Program-made: the position numbers and the translations under genes
NCBI GenBank assembly: GCA_002682825.1
Contig: NOKP01000012.1
Span: 372,001-436,000 of the forward strand
Length of the DNA stretch: 64,000 nucleotides
Direction: 5' to 3'
From: Neonectria sp. B-13
Taxonomy: Eukaryota; Ascomycota; Sordariomycetes; Hypocreales; Nectriaceae
The notes under the pieces: model-generated
Seen by the model: the letters and a program-made list of their open reading frames with translations, nothing else
Told to the model about the DNA's origin: nothing
The model's database searches: none
In this document: positions 34,757 to 45,882 of the stretch, piece after piece
Numbering within the stretch: the stretch's first letter is position 1
How the letters are laid out: each line of letters begins with the position of its first letter

Positions 34757-35812
34757 CCGAAGGATGCAATAGCGGGAGATACAGTTGGTGGAATTAGACT
34801 CAGACTAGAGAAATAAGGACGCTGGACCCCCTGGCCACCTCACACCCATGCTAGCAATCGCGTCAGAATCTCCGCTTGTGAGGATCTCTCACAATTACCG
34901 GGTTGGGAAGAATATCATCCGACATTTGTTCCTTCAATATCATGTGAACCACCCATAATCCAGTTATCCATTGTCTAACCCATTTGGATTGGTGTCTGAT
35001 ATCTGCAATGGATGTACCACTGAAGCAACCCGCTCGACCCTGAATCCACACGGTTCATTTCTTGCCGATCCACAGCCCCTCCCGCAGAGTTTTCAACAAT
35101 AAAACATGGGACCGGCAGGAAAAATAAGGCTTGTTACAGGCCGGTATGCGAACAAAGAAAGGCGCCGTGAGCTACACTCGGGCAAACATTCATGTCCTTG
35201 TTTATTGCCAACGTAGTTGTTAATATGATACAAAACGATGTTTCGGGGAAACATGCGAAGGATCGTTGACTAATAGGAATATAAAAACAACCACCCTATA
35301 ATAGAGGTCCCATAAGAAGTCACGGAGGAATCGGCCAGCGTTCCGAGTTTCAGGTATAGAAAAGGAAACACATGACCCATGACAATCGGGAACTTGATCC
35401 GGAAGCGACTAAAAAATACGTCTCATTGGTGAGTCTATAGCCTAAACCATCAGCCTCCAAATACCAAGAGTTGTTGTGTATAGGGTCTATTTTACCGTCA
35501 ATGAGACACCCTTTGCCCATGGCCACACTGTGGGTAATTGGTATAACTCAACCAAACGTCACATGTCGTGATATCCATTTGGTAATTCGGATGCATAGTC
35601 CCCGTTCAGTGCGGCCCTTACATGGGTTATGGATTCCGCTCCGTCTACTAAAGCGGTAACTTGTGGTCTCTGTGAAACTATTAGCCTGTACGTGATTGAT
35701 TGAGGTCTAAGATGCGGGTAATATAAGAACACCTCACGCCACTGTTGTAAGACAAGTGAGCAGACAATCTTGCAGTCTTATCAATCACAGATTTCTTCAT
35801 ACACTCGCCTCA
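34757..35812. other. intergenic and promoter region of the AA9 gene
   Basis: About 1.05 kb without a credible gene. A TATA-like ATATAAG stretch occurs around 35720, about 90 nt upstream of the AA9 start codon. Confidence 0.4.
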
Positions 35813-36541
35813 ATGCATCATTCAGTTCTCGCTAGTCTCCTCACGGCCCTCCTGGCCAGGTCGGTCAGCGGTCACGGCCACGTCGCAACCATCATTGCAG
35901 ACGGCGTCACCTACACTGGCGGTCTTCCTTGGAGTGCACCGGCCGACGCAGTGGGATGGGCGGCTGGCAACCAGGACAACGGCTTCGTGGCTCCAGACGC
36001 CTTTTCAACTTCTGATATCATCTGCCACAAGAGCGCTACGCCCGTTTCAAACGCAGTTTCTGTTGTCGCCGGAAACACCATTACCCTGCAGTGGAACACC
36101 TGGCCTGAGTCGCACCACGGACCGGTCCTTGATTATCTCGCTCCTGTCACCGGGGAATTCGCCAGTATCACCAAAGCCAACCTCCGATGGACCAAGATCG
36201 ACCATAAAGGTCTCATCTCAGGCTCCAACCCCGGTCTTTGGGCTGCAGACGAGCTTTTTAGCAACGGGTTCTCTTGGGCAGTGACCATCCCTAAGAACCT
36301 CAAGCCTGGAAACTACGTCCTCCGACATGAAATCATCGCTCTTCACTCGGCCGGGCAGGTCAACGGAGCTCAAGCCTACCCGCAGTGTATCAACCTCAAG
36401 GTCACTGGCAGCGGTTCAGGTTCGCTGTCGGGAGGAGACTTTACCACTTTCTATACTCCCCAAGACCCTGGCATTCTCTTCAACCTGTATGAGGCTTTCA
36501 CTAGTTACACTATCCCAGGACCTTCAGTCCAGGTTCCTTGA
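35813..36541 (+). CDS. AA9 lytic polysaccharide monooxygenase (formerly GH61)
   Basis: Secreted copper enzyme that cleaves cellulose or hemicellulose oxidatively. A single exon gives 242 aa. The signal peptide MHHSVLASLLTALLARSVSG leaves mature His1 in HGHVATII, the first half of the copper histidine brace. The second histidine is in ESHHGPVLDYLAP (residues 101/102) and the axial Tyr in AYPQC (about 189). Cys71 and Cys192 can form the conserved disulfide. A short Gly/Ser linker-like stretch occurs near residue 200, but there is no CBM1 and no GPI-type tail. ATG 35813 is chosen because it gives the signal peptide; the upstream in-frame sequence has no ATG. Such enzymes are usually carbon-regulated (family knowledge). 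Confidence 0.95.
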   Translation: MHHSVLASLLTALLARSVSGHGHVATIIADGVTYTGGLPWSAPADAVGWAAGNQDNGFVAPDAFSTSDIICHKSATPVSNAVSVVAGNTITLQWNTWPESHHGPVLDYLAPVTGEFASITKANLRWTKIDHKGLISGSNPGLWAADELFSNGFSWAVTIPKNLKPGNYVLRHEIIALHSAGQVNGAQAYPQCINLKVTGSGSGSLSGGDFTTFYTPQDPGILFNLYEAFTSYTIPGPSVQVP

Positions 36542-37242
36542 GCTAGCTGGGTTCCCTTGATGGCTGGGTCAATCTTACTTTCACTTTCACTCGTCGTCGG
36601 AGAGTTTATTCTCAACAAGTTCGTATTCTGATGAATGCTGGAAATGATCCCCTTTATGTCTGTTGAGCTGTGGCATGTGAAAGTTGGAGGATTCATGTTT
36701 CTTGGAGGACAGAGAATGCGCAATGAAATTATGGCAGATTTTTATTTCACATTTTGGCTATATAACGAAATTTATATCGTATCACATCCTAAGTCTCGTA
36801 TTTTCTACTCGCAAGTCACTGTTGTGTCTTTCTAGTGTTTTGTCAGAAGCGTAGATAGGATAGGACGACCATTACTCCGGGTCGAGGTGCAATTGCATCA
36901 TTCTCCCACTAGTTCACGATCGCCTAATTCACCTTACCCCTGTGTCTACGGGCTTTGTTACTCAGTACTCGGAGACACCCAGCTCTGTTTTCTGTAGCTT
37001 CCGAATTTTCTCTCGTACGGCTGTTTTTATAGCTAGGATCGTAAAAGGACTTGCACCAAAGAGAAACTGAAAGTACTATAGTTATAGTACCTAACTCTAA
37101 ACTTTAACTTCGAAGTGAGTAACTTCTCAAGAAAGTACATGGGATGTCTAACGAACCATACGTCAGATTGAAGATAAAACTGGCCTATAATCTAGTGGTA
37201 TAGCCGTGGGCTGGCCAGGTAATCCTACTCCTTCTCGGTCTT
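36542..37242. other. intergenic region, no gene supported
   Basis: About 700 nt holding the AA9 3' region, with an AT-rich part at 36.73-36.83 and 37.0-37.2 kb. Nothing else is seen. Confidence 0.45.
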
Positions 37243-38290
37243 TCAATGCATGCCATCAACTCTAGCTCTCTCAATGACAGTGATTTCGGCGCTGGCGCCA
37301 GTGGAGACAAACTGAGTAGATCTCCATGGGGCGGCTTTTGCCTGCGATAACTCGTCCAGCTCTTCTAGACTTCTTCCTTTTATCTCTGGTACTAGGAAGT
37401 AGATAAAGAGAAGGGCTATAATGGAGATACTCCCATACACCGTGCCAACTCTTGGACCGTTTCCTAGCTCGTTCTGCACAAGGGGTTCACGCACGTGATT
37501 ACAAGACCCTTCGAGAAACTGGCCCCAGTAGCGATAGAGACGATTCGTTCTCAACGTTGCAGTGTCGCGACCTCAGTTTTAATAAATAATAAAATGGAAA
37601 ACCAGTCATTCGTCTCGAAAGAGCCTGGATTGTTGACTTACGCGTTACCGTCCACATTATGGAGCTCCAGTAGGTTGCTGAGATAGCGCTCTGAAAACGC
37701 AAGAATATGAACTTAAGAAGATTGAAGTTAGGATAAAGATACTCACATAGAGCATAATAGCCGCGAAGGCGCCCTTCGCACTACCTCCAGGGACTCCCTC
37801 AAGCGTCCAGCTCGCAAATCCGCTTGTCACCCACATGAGAGAAGCCATGAGGAAGGAGCCACCTGTAAGCACCGGGCGTCTTCCGACCTTATCTGATAGA
37901 TAGAACGCGGCAATGCAGCCGGGAAGACCGCAGCTGATCTTGGCAAAAGCAATCAAGTGCGGATCGGCCACGCCAATCTCGTTGAGAAAATATATAGGCT
38001 AAATTAAGAGCAAAGTTCTTAGACTTATAATTGAGTAAAACTGGGAATAAAGCCCCATTCCCAAGTTAATCCTTGAGTAGAGGTCTCACAGGCAGATAAT
38101 AATGACTAAGCAGAATCTTAACTACCCTCAGTTAAATTTCCACGGATAGAGCAAAACTCATGCTAACGAGGAAGTACGTTAGGCCTTGCATTGTCACGGT
38201 GTCGTGCCAGGTCGGAATCATCGTTGTTGCCCCTTGCGAATCAATTTGTCTTCCTGTGCCAACTGCTTAAATAGGCTAAGGTCGCTGGTT
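37243..38290 (-). pseudogene. truncated, frameshifted MFS sugar transporter
   Basis: Only the C-terminal half of a sugar-porter-type MFS protein is readable. On the minus strand, NEIGVADPHLIAFAKIS and YLSDKVGRRPVLTGGS (the DRVGRRP-type signature) lie at about 37990-37850, followed by hydrophobic segments, an intron-like gap, and then VSIATGASFSKGLVITCVNP at about 37540-37480. A one-base shift near 37480 is needed to continue into VQNELGNGPRVG and the typical end PEIKGRSLEELDEL. Upstream, QGLTYFLVSMSFALS (about 38200) ends at a stop and the first six or so helices are missing. It is not expected to make a working transporter. Confidence 0.7.
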
Positions 38291-39012
38291 GAACTGCCTA
38301 TTTAGGAATCTCGACGAGGGAAAGAAGCCTATTCCCGCTCCGGGCAAGCTGTCCACCGCCACACGCTTCCATTTACGGCAATCGAGATCGCGGTGCGCTC
38401 CAAGTCGTGTGGAGAGGGACAGCTGCTGAGCGACCTACCTATGTGGACAGCTAGGGCCGGGGTTTTTAAGAAAATACACCTTAAACTCAAGTGCCACTCC
38501 ATACACAGACGAGGCGGGCATTGCCACTTTCCTCCCTAAGTTAGGATAACATTGCCTCTGGGACCATGTGAATGGATCGCCAATTGCCGTCGACTAGATG
38601 GCACAACAGGCGCTCTTGGGGCTGGTACGCAAGGTACACAGTGGATTCTTCAAGGCGGTAGATTGTCCCTCTGAGTAGGATAATACACTGAGAGGGGAAT
38701 TTAATGGCGCTACACGCTAATGCACCTGAGGAGGCGACCCTTTCTTCCCAAATTTAAGCAAGCATATGCCCTCCCATTCAACCTTCATACTGGTGACCCT
38801 TGTACGACCGACGATTTCCACAGGTTTGGTCGAGTACCCCTACATTGACCTGTCAGCCCATACTCCTAGCTGGCCGACAAGGGGTGACTGCATCGCCCCC
38901 CGCGTTCCTGCTCCCAAAGCCGACTACGCAAGCGCTTACCTGCAATCACATCTCAATCCCACGGCTCCCGTACCACGTCATTACTTTCCTTCAGGGAAAA
39001 CAGACCTATGCA
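38291..39012. other. intergenic region upstream of the second Zn2Cys6 gene
   Basis: About 720 nt between the transporter relic and the regulator. No gene is supported. The frame of the regulator's first exon is open upstream of the chosen ATG at 39013, so a longer N-terminus cannot be excluded. Confidence 0.35.
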
Positions 39013-40958
39013 ATGGAAGAGAGCATATCTATCCGGGACCAGGACTCACTGCTCATCGACCCCCACAGCGGGCGACATCTCGTTCATCAAGACAGCGGAA
39101 ACGGTGGAACTGCCCAGGACACCACGGGAGTTGCAAAGTCTGCCCGTTTAGTGACATCTGGTCGGAAATCCATCCAGTCCCGTGAGGGCTGTCTTACGTG
39201 CAAGTATGTGCCATCGAAAAAATTGGACACTTCAAAACAGCTGACCTGTTGAATCCTAGATGTCGAAAAGTCAAGTGTGATGAGAAAATGCCAAGATGCT
39301 CCCACTGTAAGAGACTCAATATGGAGTGTAAATGGCCGCCCTGGGTAAGGTCAGCAGCCAAGAAGAGACGCCCAGTTCATGATATCGGCACCCCAGTCTT
39401 CGATCAGATTCTGTCACCTGCCCATACTATAGACGACGTCTTGGAGATCCCGAGCTTGACGTGGGACTCGGGCGACCTTTGGCAACAAGCGACTCCGGAT
39501 GCCAACCAAAATGTGGGACTTGAGACACCAATTACGGTGAGCCTGGATAGATACCACAGGAGTATTGCTATACGAATTACTAATTCTTCATGATAGGCCG
39601 CTCACCCGCGAATTACACTCCCAGACAGGATGGCTTTTACCAACTCATTCTCTACATCCCCTCTCCTTCGGATCAGCAAGACACCACAGGACAGGCCTCT
39701 CCTCCCCCAGGGCAGTGAAAAGTTGATGGATTTCTTCAATAAACTTATCGACCCACCCATCATCTCCGAGGTCCAAACTCAGAGGACGTGGGCTTTTATG
39801 CGCCGCACCATTGTTAAGATGGCAAATACATCTTGCATGGTCTGCTATGCTATCCTTGCGTGTTCAAATTTCCTCCTCCATCGTCAAGACAAGGCTTGGC
39901 CAACAGGAGAGCTGAACTACTACTACTATGAGCAGGCAGTTGCTGAAGCAGCTAGCTATGATGGCCAGTCTATGGTTGAGCATAGTCTAGATCGACAGTA
40001 CCTTCTCACTGTTCTGTTCTTTCTCAGTTATATCGATGTTCTTGAAAGTCGCCTTGAGGCAGCCTATTTTAACCTCAAACGCGCCTTCATGTTGTTTCAA
40101 GGCAGCAACGAGAGTAGCTTGACTACTCTTGAGAGACAAATTCTGTTATGGATTCGCCTTCTTGATGGCCGAGTGGTTGCTGTGGGCGGAGACGGCTTAT
40201 TTTTGGCGACCAAGCTCTTGCTTCCTGACGCTTCATCTGCAAACCTTGACTGGGAAATAGACGATGTTCTAAAGCCAGAATCTGAGGATGATATTGAAGA
40301 CGCCCTGTTTCAAGTCTTATATCAACCTGGGGTTGTTTTCTACCAACAGGTCCAGTCCTTTATTGGCCGGATATCAAAGATCGATCCTTGGCACCGGTCT
40401 CGAGGCACTGTGAAGGATGAGATTGAAGTCATGAACCTTGGCGCTGCTATTGCAGGCGACCTGCGCACTCTATATACGCAACGCCCCTTGCTGATGGACT
40501 TTGCCTTCGCCGGGAAGCTAGCAGAGCCTTATGTCTTGAAACATCTGGCTGTTGTCATCACACGTGCGTTTCGAACATACCTGTCCAATTATTATGCCTG
40601 CAAAGTTCACTTGCATCGTACTGCTTTTAAAAGCTTACCTCTGACGAACGAGGCAACTGATGCGTTAAATCAGATCAGGGATCTAACTCGACGGATGGTT
40701 GCGGACCTGGATCCTGAAGAGTCGCTTCCTCTCAATATGCTTTGGCCTCTTTTGATGTTGGGTGTTGAGGAACAGGACCCCAGTGAACGGGTCTGGATTA
40801 AGTTGCAAATTCTGACAATGGAGAATGTGGCTGGAAACGCTCGGATTACGGCAGAGCTGTTGGAGGAAGTTCAAACACGCCAGGAAGCTGCCAAGGCTCG
40901 GATAGACATTCGAGCAGTTATGCTTGCTGTCTTTAACTTATTCTTTGCTCTAGTCTAG
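39013..40958 (+). CDS. Zn2Cys6 transcription factor
   Basis: Nuclear regulator. Exons are 39013-39203, 39260-39536 and 39597-40958, giving 609 aa in exact phase. Intron 1 splits the zinc cluster: GCLTCK from exon 1 joins CRKVKCDEKMPRC and SHCKRLNMEC, restoring C-x2-C-x6-C-x6-C-x2-C-x6-C. A basic linker (SAAKKRRP) follows. The C-terminal three quarters is helical (for example LDRQYLLTVLFFLSYIDVLE) without the RRRxFW block of the common fungal_trans domain, so it belongs to another subgroup of this class. It lies beside a dead sugar transporter and a piece of another regulator. Targets are unknown. Confidence 0.85.
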
Positions 40959-41285
40959 CCCATTAGGATCATATATGAACGAATACATGACAAGAAACTC
41001 ATGCTCGTTGGTGAGCCAAATCACAGGTCGTAAGCCGCCTCTGCTAATATTAGAACTGCACCAACTCATGGCTTGTGATTCTTCCTGCCTGGCAGTTTCC
41101 ATTACCCTAGTATACTGATTTATCCCATAGGGATTAGAACCCACCGCTATATACTATTTAAGTAACAAATGCTTAGTTTAATTATAACTATCTAGATACT
41201 TTATTTAAAATTTAACTATAAATATTTAAATAATAAATATTTATTTAAACTGAATACCGAACCCGGTTCCCATGATCACCCGCCA
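40959..41285. other. AT-rich block at a sequence junction
   Basis: From about 41140 to 41260 the sequence is almost pure A/T, with TTTAAATAAATATTTA-type repeats, unlike its surroundings. It stops abruptly where the orphan regulator fragment begins. It may be a rearrangement scar or a mutated repeat remnant (inference). Confidence 0.5.
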
Positions 41286-41765
41286 TTGTTGCCTCCGTCG
41301 GAATCCTTAGTCCCACAGTCGATCTGTCTTTGGGTTGAAGTTGAAGAGCGAAGGCGTGTGTTCTGGAACATATTCAACCTGGACCGGTTTTGCTCGGTGA
41401 TCATGGGTTGGAACACGAGTCTGACTTCGAATGATGTTCTTCGACGCTTACCCTGTGATGCCCATCTTTGGCGTAAGGAAAAGACAGAAAATTCAGAAGG
41501 GGAAATAATCACACCGCATTTCAATATCTGGGACAAGTCAGCAGCTCGTAAAGGAAATATCATAGCCTTCATCCCTTCCCACATCCCCTCCACGCCGCAG
41601 AGTCAACGCCATATGGAGGACAGCCAGAGCCCTTTGGATACCAGAGTACTCCTGTTAGACTTCAAGTCGTCCATGAACATGTCCATGGTCGAAGCATTCG
41701 CGTACTGCGTCGAGGCCACCGAGTCTCTCAGTCGTATCACTACACTCTCACGTACCCCGAGCTGA
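41286..41765 (+). pseudogene. orphan fragment of a Zn2Cys6 regulator (fungal_trans core)
   Basis: An open frame of about 159 codons encodes the core of a fungal-specific transcription factor domain, [17 protein letters not shown], then [20 protein letters not shown] and later [15 protein letters not shown]. The DNA-binding domain and the N-terminal half are absent; the frame begins at the edge of an AT-rich block and ends at a stop. It is not the tail of the gene ending at 40958, whose own C-terminus is complete and of another subtype. It is a truncated relic, with no good start codon. Confidence 0.7.
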
Positions 41766-42237
41766 TAGTGTGATGCACATACGGAGCTAGGAACGCAATG
41801 CAATAAATGTCATATACCCCAACCCTTTCGTGTCTTGCTTGGCCTCATTGGCATTGAACTGATCGCACCAAGTCCGCTCAGCAATCAGTGCCAACGGAAC
41901 AGTGTCGCGTTCGCGTTGAGGGTCAAGTCCTAACCTCGCAGTTAAGTAGTGACTTTCCGAAAGTCTATTGCCCAAGACTTTCGGGTCTCGAGCTACCGAA
42001 GATCGTGTGAAGGCACATCCCATGACCAACCTGAATTTTGTTATAATGATGTTTAACTCAGAGTCACGGTCTTGGTAGCGTGGCCTGACGACGCCCTCAT
42101 GAGAAATGTCCTGTCAAGAATTTTGCACTTGATATATCAACTCTTCACGGTCTTCCAGTCAATGACTTTGCGCTAGATTACTCTCTTGTCCAGAGCAAGT
42201 AGCCTATTTAATTATCTCTATGATGAATACAAGCTGT
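41766..42237. other. intergenic region, no gene supported
   Basis: About 470 nt with no motif-bearing frame. It contains the 3' side of the small secreted protein gene. Confidence 0.4.
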
Positions 42238-42798
42238 CTACATGAGGCCAAAGGTGAAGGCTATTGCAAAAATAGCAATGCTCACGGTGCCAGTGCCAAA
42301 CTGCGCTTCCTTCAAGCTTGTACCAGCTGAGTCTGCGAAATCTGTTGCGGATGCCCCAGCCGTCTCGGTGACTATGGCAGACGTCTGCGTATTAGTGGTA
42401 CTCGCTTGCGTTTCGACTGACGTAGCAGTCTTGCCCCAGGCACTCTCAACTGCGCCCCTTGCACTCGATGCCATGTCCAGACCTTTGCTTGCCCATTCAG
42501 GTCCGATGCTCGTGAATTTGGATATGTAGCCGTTGTAGAGGTTTTCGGCCGAATTAATCAATTCCTCCCAATCTCGCTTCTCCTCATGGCCGGCACATGC
42601 GGTTGACGTTATGGTTTCGGAACTGACGACTGGGACTTTGGAGAAATCGACATCTCCCTGCTGTGGTTCGCTGTATTTGGTGAGTGGGTTTGCAGTGTGC
42701 ATGAGGAAGCAAGGGTGGGCTCCTTACGCATGGCTGTCGAGACCTGCCGCAACGTGGCTGAGGATCAAAAGAGGCAGAAAACCAGTAAGCAAATTCAT
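42238..42798 (-). CDS. small secreted, probably GPI-anchored protein, function unknown
   Basis: Two exons on the minus strand, 42798-42728 and 42670-42238, with a 57-nt intron (GTAAGG...ACAG), give 167 aa. The start yields a signal peptide (MNLLTGFLPLLILSHVAAG). The mature part is Ala/Ser/Thr rich (for example TATSVETQASTTNTQTSAIV) and ends in a hydrophobic tail, GTVSIAIFAIAFTFGLM, preceded by small residues, as in GPI-anchor signals. Only one Cys is present in the mature region. It is likely a cell-surface protein of the wall or membrane. No family is recognised. Confidence 0.75.
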
Positions 42799-43582
42799 TT
42801 GGTATTATTTTCCGAGTGAAGAAGCCTGGTAAATATGGACACTGTCGTAGGCAGTCGTCGTCTGTTTTAAAAGAACTGGGTTCGCGATATGAGGGGACTA
42901 TTCCACGTATCCGCGCCCTACTACGCAGTACGTATATTTTCTAGGTGAAGCTCAGGGTTTGTCCGCGTATCATGACCAAGGGCCCACACCCAGGCCAACG
43001 TAGGGCGATCTGTGCCCTGGCATTTGTTCCCGAAACGAGACATGTCAGGTCCGGGCCCTCTCCGATGTCTCATAAGTTCGTAACCCTGCCTCGACCCGTG
43101 CTTCGGGTCCAGGCCAAGTGTTCCAATGGTCAATGGTTAGCCCCTAAAGCGAAGGTGTCGGGTTTCCATATCAGTAGCTCAGGCAGCCCATAATTAGAAT
43201 CCAGACAGGGATACCGTTTTTTAGTCTGAAATGGCGATCTCATCCGAGAACTCATCTCCTTCATACGCGTATGTTATCCCTGCACAGCACCGCCACGACC
43301 CAAGGAAACGAGTTCAACGCATTGAGAGAGCTCGAGGTCAGACGTAGGAAAGTCGGCAGGCGTAGGTCCGTCTCTTGGCGCTCTGCAAAAGGGACCCGTA
43401 ATCGGTCGGGCAGCCTAACAAGGGGACACTTTCATGAGCTATATATTGTCCTTGAAGAGCACAGAACCAAAAATCAACAGCCTTCGAGACACATTCATTT
43501 ACAGAGAGTTACTGATTCCTAACCTCTTAATCTTTCGCCAATCACCTATTCCGCATCCTTATTGAAAGCCTTATCCACAGAA
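42799..43582. other. intergenic region, no gene supported
   Basis: About 780 nt between two divergent genes, serving both promoters. Frames of about 70-80 codons on either strand show no motif. Confidence 0.4.
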
Positions 43583-44521
43583 ATGTTCAAGAACCTTCTT
43601 TCACGGCAGGGCGAGTCGACATTCAAGTTCTATACTTATGATCCATCGATGCCAGCGGCATGTGGCTTCGCCATTCTATTTGGAGCTTCGGCACTCTTGC
43701 ACATCTGGCAACTATGCCGCGCGCGGACGTGGTACTTTATCCCATTTGTGGTCGGATGCTTCTGTAAGTCTCACGCTCCCCTTGTTCACAACCGTTGGTT
43801 CTGATCAGTCACAGTCGAAGCAGGCGGCTATGCAGGTAGAGCAATGTCCGCTCAGGAAGCTCCCGATTTCACCCAAAACCCCTATGTTATCCAGTCCATC
43901 CTGCTCCTTCTAGGTCCAGCATTCTTTGCCGCATCCATTTATATGATTCTCGGCCGCCTAATTGTCCTGCTTGAGGCTGAGCACCACTCCCTTATCCGGC
44001 GACGATGGCTTACGAAGGTGTTTGTGTTGGGCGATGTTCTCTCTTTCATGGCCCAGAGTGGTGGCGGTGGCATGCTGGCAACCGCCAAGGACCGGGACTC
44101 TGTTGACAAGGGCGAGAATATAATCGTGGGCGGACTCGCCATTCAGATTCTCTTTTTCGGCTTCTTTATGGTGGCAACATTGGTTTTCCACTTTCGCCTT
44201 CGACGCCAACGAACCCCGCGGTCTCACTCCATCAGCGCTCCCTGGAATAAGTTATTGATGGTTCTTTACGGAACCAGCCTCCTCATCATGGTACGATCTG
44301 TGTTTCGTGTCATGGAGTATATCCAGGGCTCTGATGGCGAACTCAAGAAAAAGGAGCTTTACATCTACGTCTTCGATGCTGCACTGATGGGTCTCGTTAC
44401 CGTCATGTATAACTGGTTCCATCCAAGTCGTGTGATTAGGAAGCACGCATCATTCAGGACAATCACAAGCTCCGAGGCCCTAGTAGAAGGTTACCCTATG
44501 CAGTCTGGTCTGCACAAATAG
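43583..44521 (+). CDS. RTA1-like seven-transmembrane protein
   Basis: Membrane protein of the fungal RTA1 family (linked in yeast to lipid translocation and resistance to toxic compounds). Exons are 43583-43763 and 43815-44521, giving 295 aa; the 51-nt intron (GTAAGT...CACAG) joins GCF to FEAGGYAGR in phase. Family marks are YDPSMPAACGF at the N-terminus, EAGGYAGR, NPYVIQSILLLLGPAFFAAS, YMILGR, VFVLGDVLSFMAQSGGGGM, VRSVFRVMEYIQG and the last helix ending MYNWFHPSR. About seven hydrophobic segments are present. The start chosen is the first ATG of the frame. Confidence 0.92.
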
Positions 44522-45882
44522 TGGAAGGTGAAAATCCGGGAAGCCTTGGGCACTTTTGATGGATTGATGAGCAGCACACCCACGGTCTAGAATTGCGGTC
44601 AAGAGGGCAGGGACCTCAGCGCACATCGTGTACTATTGAAGTTTAGATCAGTAAACTAGATACTTGGCTTTGAAAGTGTTTGCCCATCTCACTTTAGGGA
44701 CCATCTTCACAAACCGAGATGTACAATGAAATAGGATGCACAACCATATGTTTACGAGGTTGAAATATATTCTATATGCGTATTTGCCTGATAAGAAATG
44801 AGTTTGTGCCAACGGGTGGGGTGTAGCGTGTTGTCAAGGATCAAGGAAGGATCGGTGTGCGCTGGTCGATTGTTACTGTAAGTCAACTGACGAGTGTTCA
44901 GCTCAAGACTTCCCTGCAAGAATGACTGACCCGGATCCCCGGCTGAAGAACATGCGGGAACGGTGAAGGCAGTTTATATTCGGATGGTACATCGCCATCG
45001 TTACCACGCGCAACCGAACGTCACTAACTAATATACACGCGGAAGGCTGGGTATCTGTGGGCTTCGTCACAGAGCATGATAAATACGCGGATCGCTCGGG
45101 GCAGACTCGCCTTCCATCTTTCACCAACCCAAATGCGACAGTCTATCTTGCTCGCCTCTATTGGGCTTGGGGGCGTCCGGCACGCCCTAGCTTGCAACTC
45201 CACAATACTCAATCCCATATTGTCGGGGTTCATTCAAATCGTAGCTGCATCTTTGTTCCAGAGTTAGACGAAACCTTCTGCGCACATCCACCTTCTTGGC
45301 TTTCCCTTGGCCTTCCCCTCTGTGCAAACAGAACTCTTCAGAATTGGAACCACATCAGAAATGTTTTAAGCAGACCAGAGCAACTCTTGGGTCTTTCTGA
45401 TATTGTCACCAAACAGGATGGATTAGGGCTTCTGTTACACGTCACCAGGAGTCATCATCGACGAGAGCGAATCCAGCCTGTTATTTAGCTAAGGGGGGCC
45501 TTAAGGGGGGTCTGATTAAATGTGAAGATCGCATATTGGCGGCGTTGAAAGAGTGGTCGGTTAGAAAGCCGTTGTCATCCGAGTGGCAGCTAAGTTGATC
45601 GGGGTGAGCCCGTTGGTCAAGAGACGCAGCTGGAAGGAGCTATAAATTGGGATGGAGCGCAGGTCTCCCAGAAGACAAGATCTCAAACGAAATTTCGTAG
45701 CCGCCCTGCCAGAGAAACGACCTGTATCACAACGCGCTACTATCAAACTCATCAGCCACGTGTACGTTTGAGTACCGATCTGGCTGTTGACCTCTACCTG
45801 AAGCCGCGTATCAAGATCCCAACACCGTTCTAGCATCCAATGCCGGCCGAGCCCACCTACAACCACGAATATATATGACGCA
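44522..45882. other. intergenic region, no gene supported
   Basis: About 1.36 kb. A 143-codon frame on the plus strand (45057-45488) and an overlapping one at 45076 have no convincing motif or splice structure. Two G-runs flank CCTTAA at about 45493-45511. Confidence 0.35.

Noticed and set aside
37180..37230. tRNA-like start (TAGTGGTATAGCCGTGG)
   Set aside because: No B-box or acceptor-stem pairing follows, so it is not a tRNA gene.
40959..41285. centromeric or RIP-type repeat island
   Set aside because: Only about 120 nt is strongly AT-rich and no paired repeat copy is visible in the window; it is too short to claim RIP.
45057..45488. 143-codon plus-strand frame
   Set aside because: No recognisable motif in this frame or the overlapping one at 45076 (which begins like a signal peptide), and no splice signals linking them to anything.
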